Of a stretch of 49,946 bases of DNA, positions 22,425 to 33,072 are shown piece by piece (position 1 is the first letter of the stretch; each line of letters starts with the position of its first letter). The translations under genes and the position numbers were made by a program. Location of the stretch: the NCBI GenBank assembly GCA_014904985.1, contig MU128988.1:104240-154185 (forward strand), written 5' to 3'. A model generated the notes under the pieces. It worked only from the letters and a program-made list of their open reading frames with translations. It ran no database searches and was not told the DNA's origin. The stretch is from Hydnum rufescens UP504. Taxonomy: Eukaryota > Basidiomycota > Agaricomycetes > Cantharellales > Hydnaceae.

Positions 22425-22657
22425 GGTGACCCTTAATTGTAAATAATCGATTAAATCAGCCTTGGCTGGGTGGGGATAGTGTCGTGGGTGACCCCGACCA
22501 ACTATGGTTTGCGCCTTCGTCTGATGGTGGGAGCACAGTTGGTCAGGTTCCAGTTCCCACGCTCGAGTATCTGCCTTCGGCAGATTTCTCTCACACACCC
22601 TAGCCAGGATTATCCTAGGTCAGAGCTCTAGGTTTGGAGTGCATGATATTCACTAGC
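22425..22657 (+). other. 3' untranslated end of the DIRS element
   Basis: Non-coding. It includes a short hairpin-like TCTGCCTTCGGCAGA near 22569 and ends TATTCACTAGC at the palindrome junction. I could not find long terminal or split direct repeats within the retained ends. Confidence 0.6.
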
Positions 22658-23239
22658 GGATGGATTGGGATGATGTTTGGCACATAATTAGTACACTATA
22701 TTGTTATACTCCTTGTAAATTTTCAAGTCCCCAGCTATTCTATAGGGGGAGAAAATCAATTTTCAATATCCAAACTTGTTTGCCTCATATCTCAATAACT
22801 ACTGAATGGATTTGGCTGAAATTTTGATATGATGTGCGGCCAGATAGTCTCTAATCATGTGCCAAATTTTAGACTGATCTGCCCAGCGCTTAAAGTTCAG
22901 CAACTTCTGGTAGTTCCAGAACTGTTTCCCCCCCCCCCATTGTTTCAGGGATTAAGCATTGGTCCTGGGCCTGTTTTTTTTTGCCTTATCAGGGTCCCTA
23001 GGGGTCCATCCATCCATCCCAGGCACCTCCCCCTGGTCCTGGGCCCCCATTGGGCTGGATGCCTAAATATTGTTTGGATGTACTATCACAAAAATTACTA
23101 GAAGGTCTTGGTACATGGGGGATGCAGAAATTAGGGTTAGTGGCCTTGAGGAAGGGGGTGGAGGACCCGGCCAAATTTGATCCTGTGGCCAGGCAGACCC
23201 ACCCCTATCTGAGGATCCCATGGCCTGATTCCGGGGTCC

Positions 23240-23908
23240 TGTCAGGGCCACGCTGCGATGAGAGCACCAAACAAATATAAACACAGGTAATTCCGGCTAA
23301 GTCCGGTGTAAGTCCGGCTAAGTCCGAGAGAATCCGGGCAGGAATGAGATAACGAAGATAGGAGGGGACAGAGAGGCAATCCAGCAGCCCGGAAGGGACT
23401 AGGCGGAAATGAGCACAGCAGTCCTTAAGCTCGCGGAGTCAACTGGAAAATACTCGGACCTGTAGTCCGGAGTAACAGCGGAAATCCTGAGATTATGTAA
23501 TACGAATACGGAATACATGAAGGCTGACCTGTAGTCCGGAGTAACAGCGGAAATCCTGAGAGACCAAAGCTGGGGTCTCTGGACTTCGCTCTCGGACTAC
23601 TTATACATGATGACTATACTACGGGGGAGTGATCGCTAAACTGGAGGTGGTTACAAGGGGGACAGGAACAGGAACAGGAACAGGAACTTGGCCAGGGGGT
23701 GAACCGGAAGCAATGGGAAATGAAAGGGAAATGAAAAGGAAATGAAACCAAGATAGGGTTGGACTGGAGTCAAACCGGAATCAAGCCGGAAGCAAAGTGG
23801 ACTTGGGCGAGGGAAATAAGTGGAGAACCGGACTGGAGGTGGGCGGACGAGGACCGGAGTTGACCGGAGTGGACCGGAGTAGACCGGAGTTGGGGGCGAA
23901 CCCTGACA
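23240..23908 (+). mobile_element. solo LTR, 669 bp
   Basis: Ends TGTCAGGG...CCCTGACA form a short inverted repeat with TG...CA boundaries. GGTCC flanks both sides (23235-23239 and 23909-23913) as a 5-bp target duplication, inside the right arm of palindrome B. It contains a run of GGAACAGGAACA and repeated GACCGGAGT motifs. The CpG content is higher than in the palindrome, so it is younger. The left end is identical in kind to the fragment at 17690-17819. Confidence 0.93.
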
Positions 23909-24291
23909 GGTCCCATGACCTAATCCAAGTGTCCCAAGGCCTAACTCAGGCGTCCCCAGGCCAACTTTGGGTGTCACCAGACCAAGAACCCCAGAGCTTC
24001 TCGGGGGCTACCACCCCCAAACCCCTGGGTTTTCTGGAGGGGACCCAGGGCTGAAAAATCAGCCCTGGGGAGCCCTATTTTTCAAGCAAATAGATAGGTG
24101 AGTATTCCAAGTGTACCATTATAACTTGGACCTCCATAGGTAGGATGTGCCTATAGGGTATTACATAGCTAAGTAGGTACTTAAGGGTGTTTGCCTAAGG
24201 TGTATCCGAATGTGCAGCCCTGTGTGGACATGGTGGACTTTTGTGATGGAGTGACATTGCAACACAATACTTCAACCCATAAAAATCACAA

Positions 24292-25100
24292 ATGCAGGAA
24301 TACGCATGTATTGACCAATTTTGCAAGCACTTGGCCCAGCTTCAACAGATTACTGCTCAGTACAGTCTATTTAAGGAGCTGTCGATGAAGGAGGTCAAGC
24401 CTGAGGTGTCATCCATAGAGACTGTGTACGTGGAATGTGAGTATTTCAATCTTTCATTAGTGTGGTAATATTCTTTTGAGGACTTTCCCACTCTAGATCC
24501 ACTCTCCATTCTCCACTTTCCTCTTGTGAAATCATATGTGCCAGATGACTCTTTACACTGCAAGATCGCAAAATATTTTTCCACTGTACTTGATTTGGGC
24601 AAGATGACTCAAATGAAAAAATACACTACAGTATTCAAGGAACTACTGACTTCCATGCTGCAATGGGGAAAGGTATGAATTGGGAACCGTGGGGACTCGA
24701 TACAATGCTGGGTAGCATTGGGTGCTGTGCATGGATCAACTCAGTGGAATTCGTCATTTGTTTGCATAAGTGTAAACAGGTGTTGGGTATCAGCATCTGA
24801 ATGTTTCTTCCCCCTCAGTATGAGCAGTACATCAATTGCAATGCTCACAGGATCCATGCAGATGAAGATCTAGAATTATCAACATTTTACAGGTGTCTTG
24901 ACTTCATACTCAAATGCAATATGCCTTGTACCCCTTCACTTCACATCAAATCCCCAACACGATACCTTCTTGCAGTCATGAGCCCATGCAAAAACCTTAA
25001 CAAAAATGTGGACACCCATAATTCAGTTGTAATAGTTTCAGATTCCCTGGAATCTCAAACTGTGATCAATCTTCAGGCTGTACAGAGCGTGGTCGGATGA
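24292..25100 (+). CDS. hypothetical protein, 3 exons, 200 residues
   Basis: Family not recognised. The model is ATG at 24292, exons 24292-24436, 24497-24672 and 24819-25100. The introns are 60 bp (GTGAGT...TAG) and 146 bp (GTATGA...CCCTCAG), and both junctions keep the frame. The N-terminus reads MQEYACIDQFCKHLAQLQQI, the middle LDLGKMTQMKKYTTVFKELL, and exon 3 opens YEQYINCNAHRIHADED. No signal peptide or membrane segment is evident. It begins only about 90 bp from the end of palindrome B, so the promoter or upstream exons may have been displaced. The phase agreement of three exons supports a gene, but it could be a remnant. Confidence 0.5.
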
Positions 25101-25362
25101 GTCCAACAAGGAAAGGAATGGGGAATTATTGACTGCAGCGAGGAAATGGCTCATACCATATTTGTAGAAGATGACAACTCAGAATGATATTTTACTTGAA
25201 ATTTTTGCTCCATTCCCCAAACTGTACTTAAATTCATCCTTTTCAGTACATGTACTGTTTTAAATTTTCAGTATTGTAGAAACACTGATTTCAGTGTTAA
25301 GTACATAATGTGCTGTAAATTCAGTATCGCATACTTCCCACAGTGAAATTAGACCAACATCT
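25101..25362. other. intergenic, small palindromes
   Basis: AT-rich, no gene. It contains short inverted repeats such as CAGTACATGTACTG and AACACTGATTTCAGTGTT, and may hold a decayed small inverted-repeat element. Confidence 0.4.
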
Positions 25363-25752
25363 CTACTGAGTTTGACCATATATAGTAATTACACGTTCTC
25401 CGTTCCGGGTCACTATAGCCGCGCCGGCGGGGCTGTCTGTTAGTCGCTCAAGGAGAGTGGTCTTTCCTGCGTTCGCCGGTCCAAGTATGAGGATCCTAAA
25501 GCGTTTGTTTCTCACCCTGTCTTTGTTGGAGAGTTCTTCATCGGGGACCTCTTCATCGGAGACTTCTTTGTCAAGGACTCCTTTGTCAGGGACTCCTTTG
25601 TCGGAGACTTCTTTGTCGGGGACCTCTTCATTGGGGACTTCTTCATCGGGGACTTTTTTGTCAGGGATTCCTTTGTCAGGGACTTCTTTGTTGGGGACCT
25701 CTTTCTTGGTGAATTTCTTGAGCTTAAAATGCTTGCGGAGAGATTTCAACAT
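25363..25752 (-). pseudogene. P-loop GTPase, N-terminal fragment with charged repeat
   Basis: From an ATG at 25752 the minus strand encodes about 129 residues. A basic start (MLKSLRKHFKLKKFTKKE) leads into about a dozen 5-residue repeats of the type EVPDK (15-bp units, 25525-25715). Then comes the beginning of a GTPase domain, RILILGPANAGKTTLLERL, containing the Walker A/G1 loop. The frame stops soon after NGERVI with no switch, NKxD or C-terminal region downstream. A GTGTAA donor after GAAC may mark a lost exon. It lies head to head with the longer GTPase gene to the right. Either it is truncated or its remaining exons are too diverged to see. Confidence 0.65.
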
Positions 25753-26880
25753 GGTTGATGGACTAGTGAAAGAGAGAGAGAGCGTCTGCATATGTGAAAT
25801 GTCTGTACAAAATGTCAAAGCCAGGCGGCAGGAGCATTCCTGTTATGTCAACTTGACTAGCTTCTCTGAGTTCTCCATGAAGCACAAATTTCTCCATGGT
25901 TGCTTCCTCAAGATAGGGACCTTCTATGGACAGGTGTGCCAAGTGCCACATCTTGATCTGGTAACGTTGAACCAGGAACCATGGAGACTCGTGTGCCAAC
26001 CCAGAGAGGGAAATATTATGGATTTGACGTCCCCGAAAGCGGCTGTACATGTCAGAACCCATACAAAATTTGCTGCCTTTAGGGTCAAAGTCCCTCCTGA
26101 AGGCCTAGATCTAATCGCAAGTTTAACTGATTGCTGTATATGGAGAGCTGCCCAGATTATTCCTGATCACAGTGGACAACAGCCCGATTTTGCCTGACGG
26201 ACTAGGACAGACTCTGGCCAAAGAATGTACTAATCGCCATACTAGACAGCTACGGCTATGGAGAGAGACATACTCGGCCTCACCTCGGTAGGATCTCATG
26301 GCTCATTCGAGCAGTCCATAGCTTTCTCTAGCTTCTATTCTGATGAATAGACTGTGCACGAGGCCTCCGCGTGTCTTCAAGATACACCAACAATCAAACT
26401 GTCGGCTAGCGAGTTTGTATCCGTTTGCTCGTCGGGCAAAACACGTTGTTTACTGGCGTGGCTGTGTGAGAGATTGCGAAGCAATTGCTTCACCGATCTC
26501 GGTGCGTGAGGGCGGCAGATATGACTGTGCGGGTGGGTGGGATTATCTGCTGCTCTCACGACTAAGCCAGTCAACAAGTGAAGGGTGGGTGGGTGGGGAA
26601 AGAAAGTTCCTGGAGTCTCCCCTCCCAGACAGCGCGAATGTCCCAGACGACAAGACCGCGCAACGAGACCAGCGAAACGAGAGCCGGAAGCAAACCGGGA
26701 TTTGCCGACTCGGCTACCTCTCCATTCGCTAGCCGCTCCTCTGCGTCGTCGTGCCTTTGGATTAAGAGGAATATACTGTACTCCATCTGTTAGCCAATAA
26801 TGCCACTCCTCCAGTTCCTCCCTTGGCGACACCGCTCTCCCATGCCGGATCCTGCAGCTAGCCCTGATACCGAGGATTCC
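25753..26880. other. intergenic region between divergent GTPase genes
   Basis: CpG content is normal here, unlike the repeat blocks. Several overlapping ORFs of 70-150 residues exist on both strands between 26340 and 26830, with Arg/Pro-biased composition and no motif. They look like chance ORFs. The region presumably holds promoters for both genes. Confidence 0.4.
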
Positions 26881-26883
26881 ACT

Positions 26884-29090
26884 TATCCAGGCACTCTAAA
26901 ACTTCGCACGAGACTGAGGTACTTCAAGCACCAGCATCAACCAATCCTACCAACGTGCCGCAGGACTCCTCCCCGCTGAGGCCCACCACCGACACTCTCC
27001 TAGAGGATTCTAGGTATCCTACGTTCCTCATCTATACCCCCGTCAGTGCTCAAGTAGCGTCGCTAGGTTCAGGGTACTCGTTGTGGGAAAAGTAAGCCAT
27101 GCCTCCTTTCTGATTCATTTCACTCACTGTAAAGCATTTGCAGTCAGGGGTGGGAAAATCTTCCGTGATCAATGCAGTATTCGGTGTCGACAACCTCACT
27201 GTGCGTTCTCTTCTCCTTCCCCAAATCCTGCATTACTTGATCCCGATGCATGCTGTAGAGAACCTCCAATGCCCATTCCACTCAACACGATATTGATCAG
27301 CCACTCACCTCTGATGACAACCATCGACTCATTCTACACGATTCACAAGGATTCCTTGGTGGAGATATAAAGAATCTTAAAACGGTTCAAGAGTTCATCA
27401 AGAGGAAGGGCACAGAAAGGGAGCTTAAGGACAGGCTACATGCTATTTGGTGCGTGTAATCTCACCTTTTCTACAGAGTGCCCCCTTGAGATCCTCATTT
27501 CTCACGGCTCTAGGCTGTGCTGCGAGATTCCCGTCTCCGGGGGTCGGGTTTTCGAGCGAGGAGATGAAATACTCCTCCAGGACGATACCAACAAGGGTAT
27601 ATTGATCGGTTCTCTCGAAACTCGTGTTTCTACGCTGACCGTTGGCGATGTATCATCCTGCATCCCCTCAAGTCCCGATCATTGTCGTATTCACCAAGTA
27701 CGACCAGCTTGTGATCCAAAAGAAGTTTAGTCTCGCAGAGTCTCTTGCGGATGCCAGAGTCGAATGGGAGTGTCGAGCCAAAGAAACCGCTACGGAGGCC
27801 GCCAAAGTTAGCCGTGAGAAAGTCCCTCAATGCGGTGGCAAGCAATAGACATACATGGACCGAGGTTTCTAGTGCGTACTATTGGTCGGACGACATTTAT
27901 TCTCAAGCTGATAGAGTCTGATTTCTAGCAAAGGACGAGTACAAAGACACTATCGAGAGACTGATCAATCTCACAATGAACTCTATCCTCGGTGTTCCTA
28001 CAAAGGCCACTGATCCGAAAACTCAGGCACCGACGGGCGAGGGTACTGCTGATTCAGAGCCACCGAATCTTGAAGGCTGGCTCTTCGCAGCTACTCAAAG
28101 AGGTAGTCTCGGAACAAATATCTCAACATCGATTGCGTCAGCCCAATCTATTCACTATCCCTGGTCTAACGTTCACATTCTGATATGATATCTTCCAGTG
28201 TCGGGCGGCACAGTGCGTCCATTTTGGAAACATGAGAGATTCCGACCTCATGTCCACCATTTCGTTTCCATAGAGTATTGGGGCTATATGTTCCCCGGAA
28301 TGTTTACCAGCATACCTCTGGATGAATGCATTGGGGTCATCCATGATGACATCGTCAACGTCTGGAATCTTAATGACCCAAACCATCAGGCACATCTTGC
28401 ATCGGTCGTTGCGCAGCGATGGTTCGCACAGTAATCAAATTCTTGTATGTAGTGTCTGAAGTCCCCAGAATTTCGGGGCCCGATGACGCCGAATCCTCCG
28501 ACTCTGTATGCGTCACCTCGTCCTCTAGATCTAAATGACAAAGTCTGAGACGGAACTCGCCCAGCATCGATAACACCGTAAAGATTGTCGGCTCCGCGGT
28601 TGGTGTGGCTACGAGTGCGCCGCCTTCAGTGCCTTATGTCCTTCCGGCTGCAATTGCTGTGGCGCTGGCTTCAAGGGCCTATGGAATTTACCAAAGAACG
28701 TGGGTGTCCATTATGCGTGGGTGAAGCTCTAGTTAAATTATGCTATACTACAGTCCCGAAATCCTGCGATACCTGATGGGATATGTAATCGACCTCATCA
28801 TTGTGATGAGCTGTCTCTTTACCTTGGTAGATTCCCGTGGATTCGATCGGATATCTCCTGCGATGGTCAATCTCGTGCTGAGGGTGTATTCACAGTATAA
28901 GGGCAGCATCCATGAGCAGGTCAAGTCGTATGTCAACGACACTACGCTCCCGGGGTTGAGACCGAAGCGCACAATCAATCAGATCCCTGAGCTTGTCAAC
29001 GGTGAGCAGTACAAGGACCTTCATAGGGCCGTGATATTATCCGTCTCGAGGACTCTGGACGATAAAGAAAAGTGCATCACCCCCATATGA
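26884..29090 (+). CDS. P-loop GTPase (G domain-containing protein), about 10 exons
   Basis: Exons: (5' end unresolved) to 27013, 27067-27091, 27144-27200, 27259-27449, 27514-27596, 27673-27871, 27929-28102, 28199-28430, 28565-28699, 28754-29090. Spliced frames give FRVLVVGKSGVGKSSVINAV (G1/P-loop), LILHDSQGF (G3-like), the linker LKDRLHAIWLCCEIP, and VPIIVVFTKYDQL (G4, TKxD). A helical C-terminal half follows, with VGSAVGVATSAPPS and the hydrophobic GYVIDLIIVMSCLFTL, perhaps membrane-associated. This order is typical of an expanded basidiomycete family of unknown cellular role. All introns are GT-AG, and all but one junction are in phase. A one-base shift is needed near 27820 (REK to SLNAV), so it is either a recent pseudogene or a sequence error. 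The true start codon upstream of 26884 is unclear because a TGA lies in this frame at 26865. Confidence 0.75.
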
Positions 29091-29234
29091 TTTGAACCTT
29101 GATCTTTGTATATCATGTACTGTATGACTCTGGATAACTTTGAAATGAATGTAGTGCTGAAGAGTGAGGGATGAATCCAGACGACGTATGGGTATGTTGT
29201 AAACTTAAACTAAAAATATGGCATTCCAAAACTC
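29091..29234. other. convergent intergenic spacer
   Basis: Short spacer between the GTPase 3' end and the 3' end of the minus-strand VTC1-like gene. Confidence 0.6.
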
Positions 29235-30307
29235 TTAGACGTCCCACAAGCGCACTAGTAAAAGCACTCCTAATAGTGTGCTAACGTCACCAAGTGCGTG
29301 TTGCAGCTCGATACTCTCCTTTGGCTTGGACTTCCGCGTTCGCCGGTCGGCAGATCCAACTTGGAACTGGCTTCCATAGAGCTTGAACTGAATGCAAAGT
29401 TTGGTTGTCAAAGACGATGCGAGGGACATTCGTAGGGGCGGAGGATGAGATTCTAATGAACTGGTCGTGAAATCTTCAATAATCCATCGGCTATCTGCAG
29501 GGGGATTCATGTGCATCCTGAGAGCACAAAGTACAACGAAACGCATGAGAAGAGCAACCTAGTTGGTAATATGGATTCGGCAGGTTTCCCCAATCGAGAT
29601 CGATTGATTGCTGTACCTGAATCGAGTGGGTAGAACTCGGTCTGTAAAGGCTATAGTCCGATGAACCGAAGCAGGTTACCGCACTGTGAGATTGTCTATG
29701 GTATATATACTGAGACCACATTTGCACACCTAGAAGAAAAACGCAAAGTTGAAGCAAACAAATCAATGAGCATTCCAAGCGTTTACAACGAGTAGGTGAC
29801 AGTGGCATGATCTTACCGGATCAAGATGATCGTCATATGGGCCTGCGTCGCGACGTCGAATTGCGGATGCACGCCAGTGATATGTTACGAGAGCGTATAC
29901 CATGATAGCCATGCCTGCAAAAGCAAATGAGGGGCCATAGTAAACACGAAGAAAGAGGAATATAAATTACCGATAAACGAAAACATGCCCCGCTAATTTT
30001 GCCTACCTACCGGCAGTTATTGAATGATAGATAAGTGTGGGAGGGTCAAAAACACAGGAGCAGCGCGTACTTTGTCACCAAAGTTTAGCAACCCGACAGA
30101 AAGACCCCCAAGCACAACAGTGAAGCGAAGCCATGACAAGAAAGCTTCGTCGCCAAGATCCATTAGAGACACCGTAGCCAACAGAACATAGATGTGCCCA
30201 CCGCGTTCATTAGCGAAGAATACTTTAGGCTCTACTCTGACGGGAAGAGCAATGTGCTTTTGAGCTGTACGCTGAAGGAGATGATGATGAATATCTCGAT
30301 ATTTAGC
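29235..30307 (-). pseudogene. VTC1: VTC1-like vacuolar transporter chaperone subunit (DUF202), apparent frameshift
   Basis: Vtc1 is a small three-helix membrane subunit of the vacuolar polyphosphate polymerase complex. Exons on the minus strand: 30307-30202 ([20 protein letters not shown] then FFANER), 30144-30071 ([20 protein letters not shown] then FGDK), 30006-29971, 29914-29817 ([20 protein letters not shown] then [10 protein letters not shown]), and a probable last exon opening near 29557 (VALLMRFVVLCALRM). These are the diagnostic DUF202 features: the basic FFANER-FLSWL entry to helix 1, helix 2, and the YHWRA-IRRR-GPYDD loop before helix 3. Introns are GT-AG. Exon 30006-29971 (AGCGGGGCATG) needs one extra base to join its two halves, so the gene appears frameshifted. 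The usual TVLC-type start of helix 3 and the N-terminal exon were not found. It is clear by similarity, but intactness is doubtful. Confidence 0.75.
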
Positions 30308-30479
30308 CTGCAACTACCCGCTGCTCCCGAGGGGCGCCAAGGGCAGGGGACCGAAGGTCCAGGGGGTATCGTACTTACACTGAAGAGGAAATAAAAATAG
30401 AGAAGACGTCCATGACCGCAGACCTCCAGACCCTTGGACCTGAGATACCACACCCAATACCAAACGGAGTCCTCATTTA

Positions 30480-32935
30480 CATGGTGTCCGCTTCACACTT
30501 TCGTCGACGGGATCGTAACCGAGATTGGAAGCGGCCTTCGTCGGCGGTTGTCTTGTATCGTAGGGAATCGTTATTCGGATGACTTTTTCTCGTACGCTCC
30601 ACTGAGGTCAATGAACTTAGAAGTGCGCTCAGATCCCGCGTCGGTTCCGAAGAGATCAGTGATGTTAATTACGCCTTCTGAGTCCAGGAGTAGGGGTCTC
30701 CAGTCGTCGTACAGGGGGTCAGTCTAGGAGGATGTGGGTTCGTGTTTCGAGGCGTTCCCCGCAGCAGCATGTCTCGTTTTCGTCTGGTACAAAACGTTTA
30801 TAGTATTGGCCTATGAAAGCGTGTCCCGTACGGCATTGGACTCGTCGGCTGAATGATTTTCGCGAGAGTGATTTGAATGGTTTGCTAAGACGCAGAAGAC
30901 GTTGCACATAGAATACTCTGTGGGCCGGTTTTGTGAGGGATCGTTCGCCCATCGTAGTTGCCAGTCTTTGAGCAGGCGTTGGTTGTTCAAGTTGCCGACA
31001 TACGCGTTAGATGCTGAGTATGGGTATATGGAGGGGAGGAGTGATCCGCTTTTCGCTAGGGTGTCGGACTTTCTCGTTGCCCCTGATCTTGTGGTGACCC
31101 GGGACCCATTTCAACTCGATTTTGCACGCTGGGCGTTCGTCGAGGAGCTTAAGGATGCACCCTCTGAAACGGGATGATTGATTTTGGGCGATGCCTGGGG
31201 TGGTGGCGAATATGCGCTGGAGGGCCGCGGTGTTATCTGAGTAGAAGATAATGTGCAGGGGGAGCGTTGTCGGACGGTGTGTGTCTAGCCAAGATGTGAG
31301 GTGTTCGGCCGCTTGGGCGAGGCCTTCCATCTCGGCGTCGTATACTTCCACACGAGGTCCGGTGCCGCCTTTGCCTTGGAGCAAAACATTGCCGCGACGA
31401 AAGGCTGCATATCCGAATCCAGTTTTACGAGAGCCACGGTCGAACGAAAGTGATCCATCAGTGTACATTAAGAAACAAGACTCATCGTTGGAAAGTTTCT
31501 TGGCCTCTTTCTTGTGCTCCAGCGCCCACTCCTTCTTTCGTGATTTCCCAGCTTCGTTTGTTGGGATAGTGAGTCTTAGGCGGTTGTCAAAATCGTCGAA
31601 GGTTCGTGCCCAGGGTGGCTCGCTCCAGAGTAGTGTAATTTCCGCATCACGGTTGAACGTACGGGCCATTTTCCATATCCTTGTACACTCCTTGTCCTTT
31701 TCAGTCGTTTTTCGGATACGGATGTTGGTTGATTTGAAGCGACGGCGGGCTGGATGCGGGATAGGGAAAGGGGGGTGTTGGAATCTGTGGGGATGAGGTG
31801 GATCGGTTGCGGGGGAGGCGGCTAATTACAGGGTTGTCGGCATCTAGTTTGGCAAAGCGATTAGCTGCACGTCGGATAATGAACTCTATTCTAAGGTCAA
31901 CTGGGGGGATTGAGCATTCGATCTCAAGAGCATAAATTGGGGTCGTTCTGAACGCTCCCGATATGGTGCGGAGGGCACGATTCTGAACGCTAGAGAGTAG
32001 TTTCGTATGCGTGGATCGGTAGTTCCACCATGTCGGTACTCCGTAGGTCATCATTGGAACAATTCCCCCAAGGTATATTAGGCGGCGTTGGGTGTGGTGC
32101 ATTCCGCCAGTAGAGTTGCCAAGGATAGACATGGCGTTGACGGCTCTCAGTGCCTTGTCTGTGACTTGCGGACGTGGGGAGTGAACGTTAGTTTTGAATC
32201 CCAGATGATTCCCAGCCATTTGGTCTCTTTGGAGTGCTTGATCACTCTTTGGGGTCTATCGTTCGAGGCTGGGATGATGAGGTCACAGGGTTCTTGACGT
32301 ACGCGCATGAAGTGGGTAACACCAGTTTTGACGAAGTCTAGAGAGGCCGCGTTCATCTAGCCAGCAGTCTGCTGCTATGTAAGCGAGTCGGCAGATATGA
32401 TTATTCGTTTACCAGTTTTGGAGAAGGTGAGGAAGTTTCCGTCGTCGACATAGAGTACAGTCGATGGCTTTCGGGGAGCGTCAGACAGGATCCTACATCT
32501 AAGACGTTGGGGAAACTTTCCCTCTGAGGTAGCTGCGTTGATAGAATCGATCAAGGGCGCGGAGAAGAATGCAGCTAGAATGGGCGAGACACAGCTGCCC
32601 TGTGGGATCCCTGTTTTAGTTGCTTGCATTTCGTCACAGTGACCGTCCAGGAGCAGAGATGTGCGTCTGTTGGTCAAGAATGAAGAGATCCACTTGACAA
32701 GGGGGATGCCTTTGTCCCGGAGAGTGGCAAGGAGATGGGGGTGTGAGACGAAATCAAAGAAACCAGTGATATCAAAGGTGAGAGAGGTGGCAACTAGTTT
32801 ATGGTTGAGGGCTGCTTCGATGTCATGCATTGTCGCAAGTGTGACGTTATCTGCCGACCTTCCTTTCATCCCGCCAAATTGGGTGGGTGGGAGGAGCTCG
32901 TGAGTGCTGGCGAGAGGTAATGTTGGTGGCCTCGC
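30480..32935 (-). mobile_element. 5'-truncated non-LTR retrotransposon (LINE) with RNase H
   Basis: On the minus strand, RT, RNase H and a C-terminal zinc finger occur in the order seen in fungal Tad-like LINEs. The endonuclease and ORF1 are absent, so the element is 5'-truncated near 32935, the usual outcome of incomplete target-primed reverse transcription. It sits between the divergent VTC1-like and uL30m genes. No clear poly(A) tail or TSD was identified; the limits are approximate. Confidence 0.85.
30571..32935 (-). pseudogene. LINE reverse transcriptase / RNase H polyprotein remnant
   Basis: Fragments in order: LLPPTQFGGMKGRSADN (RT entry); SLTFDITGFFDFVSHPHLL (first Asp block); TGIPQGSCVSPILAAFF; the catalytic STVLYVDDGNF (near 32440); and TKWLGIIWDSKLTF (thumb side). 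RNase H at 31669-31007 has FLMYTDGSLSF, VYDAEMEGLAQA, FYSDNTAALQR and LKWVPGHHKIRGNEK. The C-terminal finger at about 30952-30719 has CRTGHAFIGQYYKRF and CCCGERLETRTHIL. Successive parts lie in different frames with stops between them (near 32375, 32147, 31701, 31007 and 30719), so no full protein can be made. Confidence 0.88.
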
Positions 32936-33072
32936 GAACGGGTCCCAAATCAGGATCCGACGCTGCCGGCAGCTTCCTTGGTCGATTCACCAAAACAACT
33001 CTTTGTTTCGTACGATCTTTCAAGGTATCCAGGGAGGGCAAGCGAACTGATGCATTACTGCATATAGACACC

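Larger units (their letters stand above)
17820..22657 (+). mobile_element. DIRS-type retrotransposon, copy 2, 5'-truncated
   Basis: It starts at the position equivalent to 13621 in copy 1 and runs to the right DIRS end, where palindrome B resumes with GGATGGATTGGG. It keeps more CG dinucleotides than copy 1. It has the same gene order but its own indels: one-base deletions near 18528, 19784, 20155 and 21438, and a frame change near 22230. Confidence 0.88.
10060..24203. repeat. large palindromic repeat, copy B, with nested insertions
   Basis: The left arm (10060-12014, 1955 bp) is mirrored by three right-arm pieces: 12015-13101, 22658-23239 and 23914-24203 (1959 bp in total). The centre GTAGTGAAATTTCACTAC has no loop. 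The outer ends read ACACCTTAGG and CCTAAGGTGT. The right-arm interruptions are a DIRS dimer and a solo LTR. Arm-to-arm identity is high but not perfect: the stretch near 11750-11830 differs from 12200-12290 at several sites, which argues against a pure hairpin-read artefact. Each arm contains two related segments about 290 bp apart (around 10755 and 11046), both reading ATCAAAATTTCAGCCA. The element is homologous to palindrome A at lower identity. No coding capacity is seen. Confidence 0.93.

Noticed and set aside
26343..26832. Overlapping ORFs of 130-151 residues on both strands
   Set aside because: Arg/Pro/His-biased frames in all directions within an intergenic region, with no motif or splice context. 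Most likely chance ORFs in GC-rich DNA.
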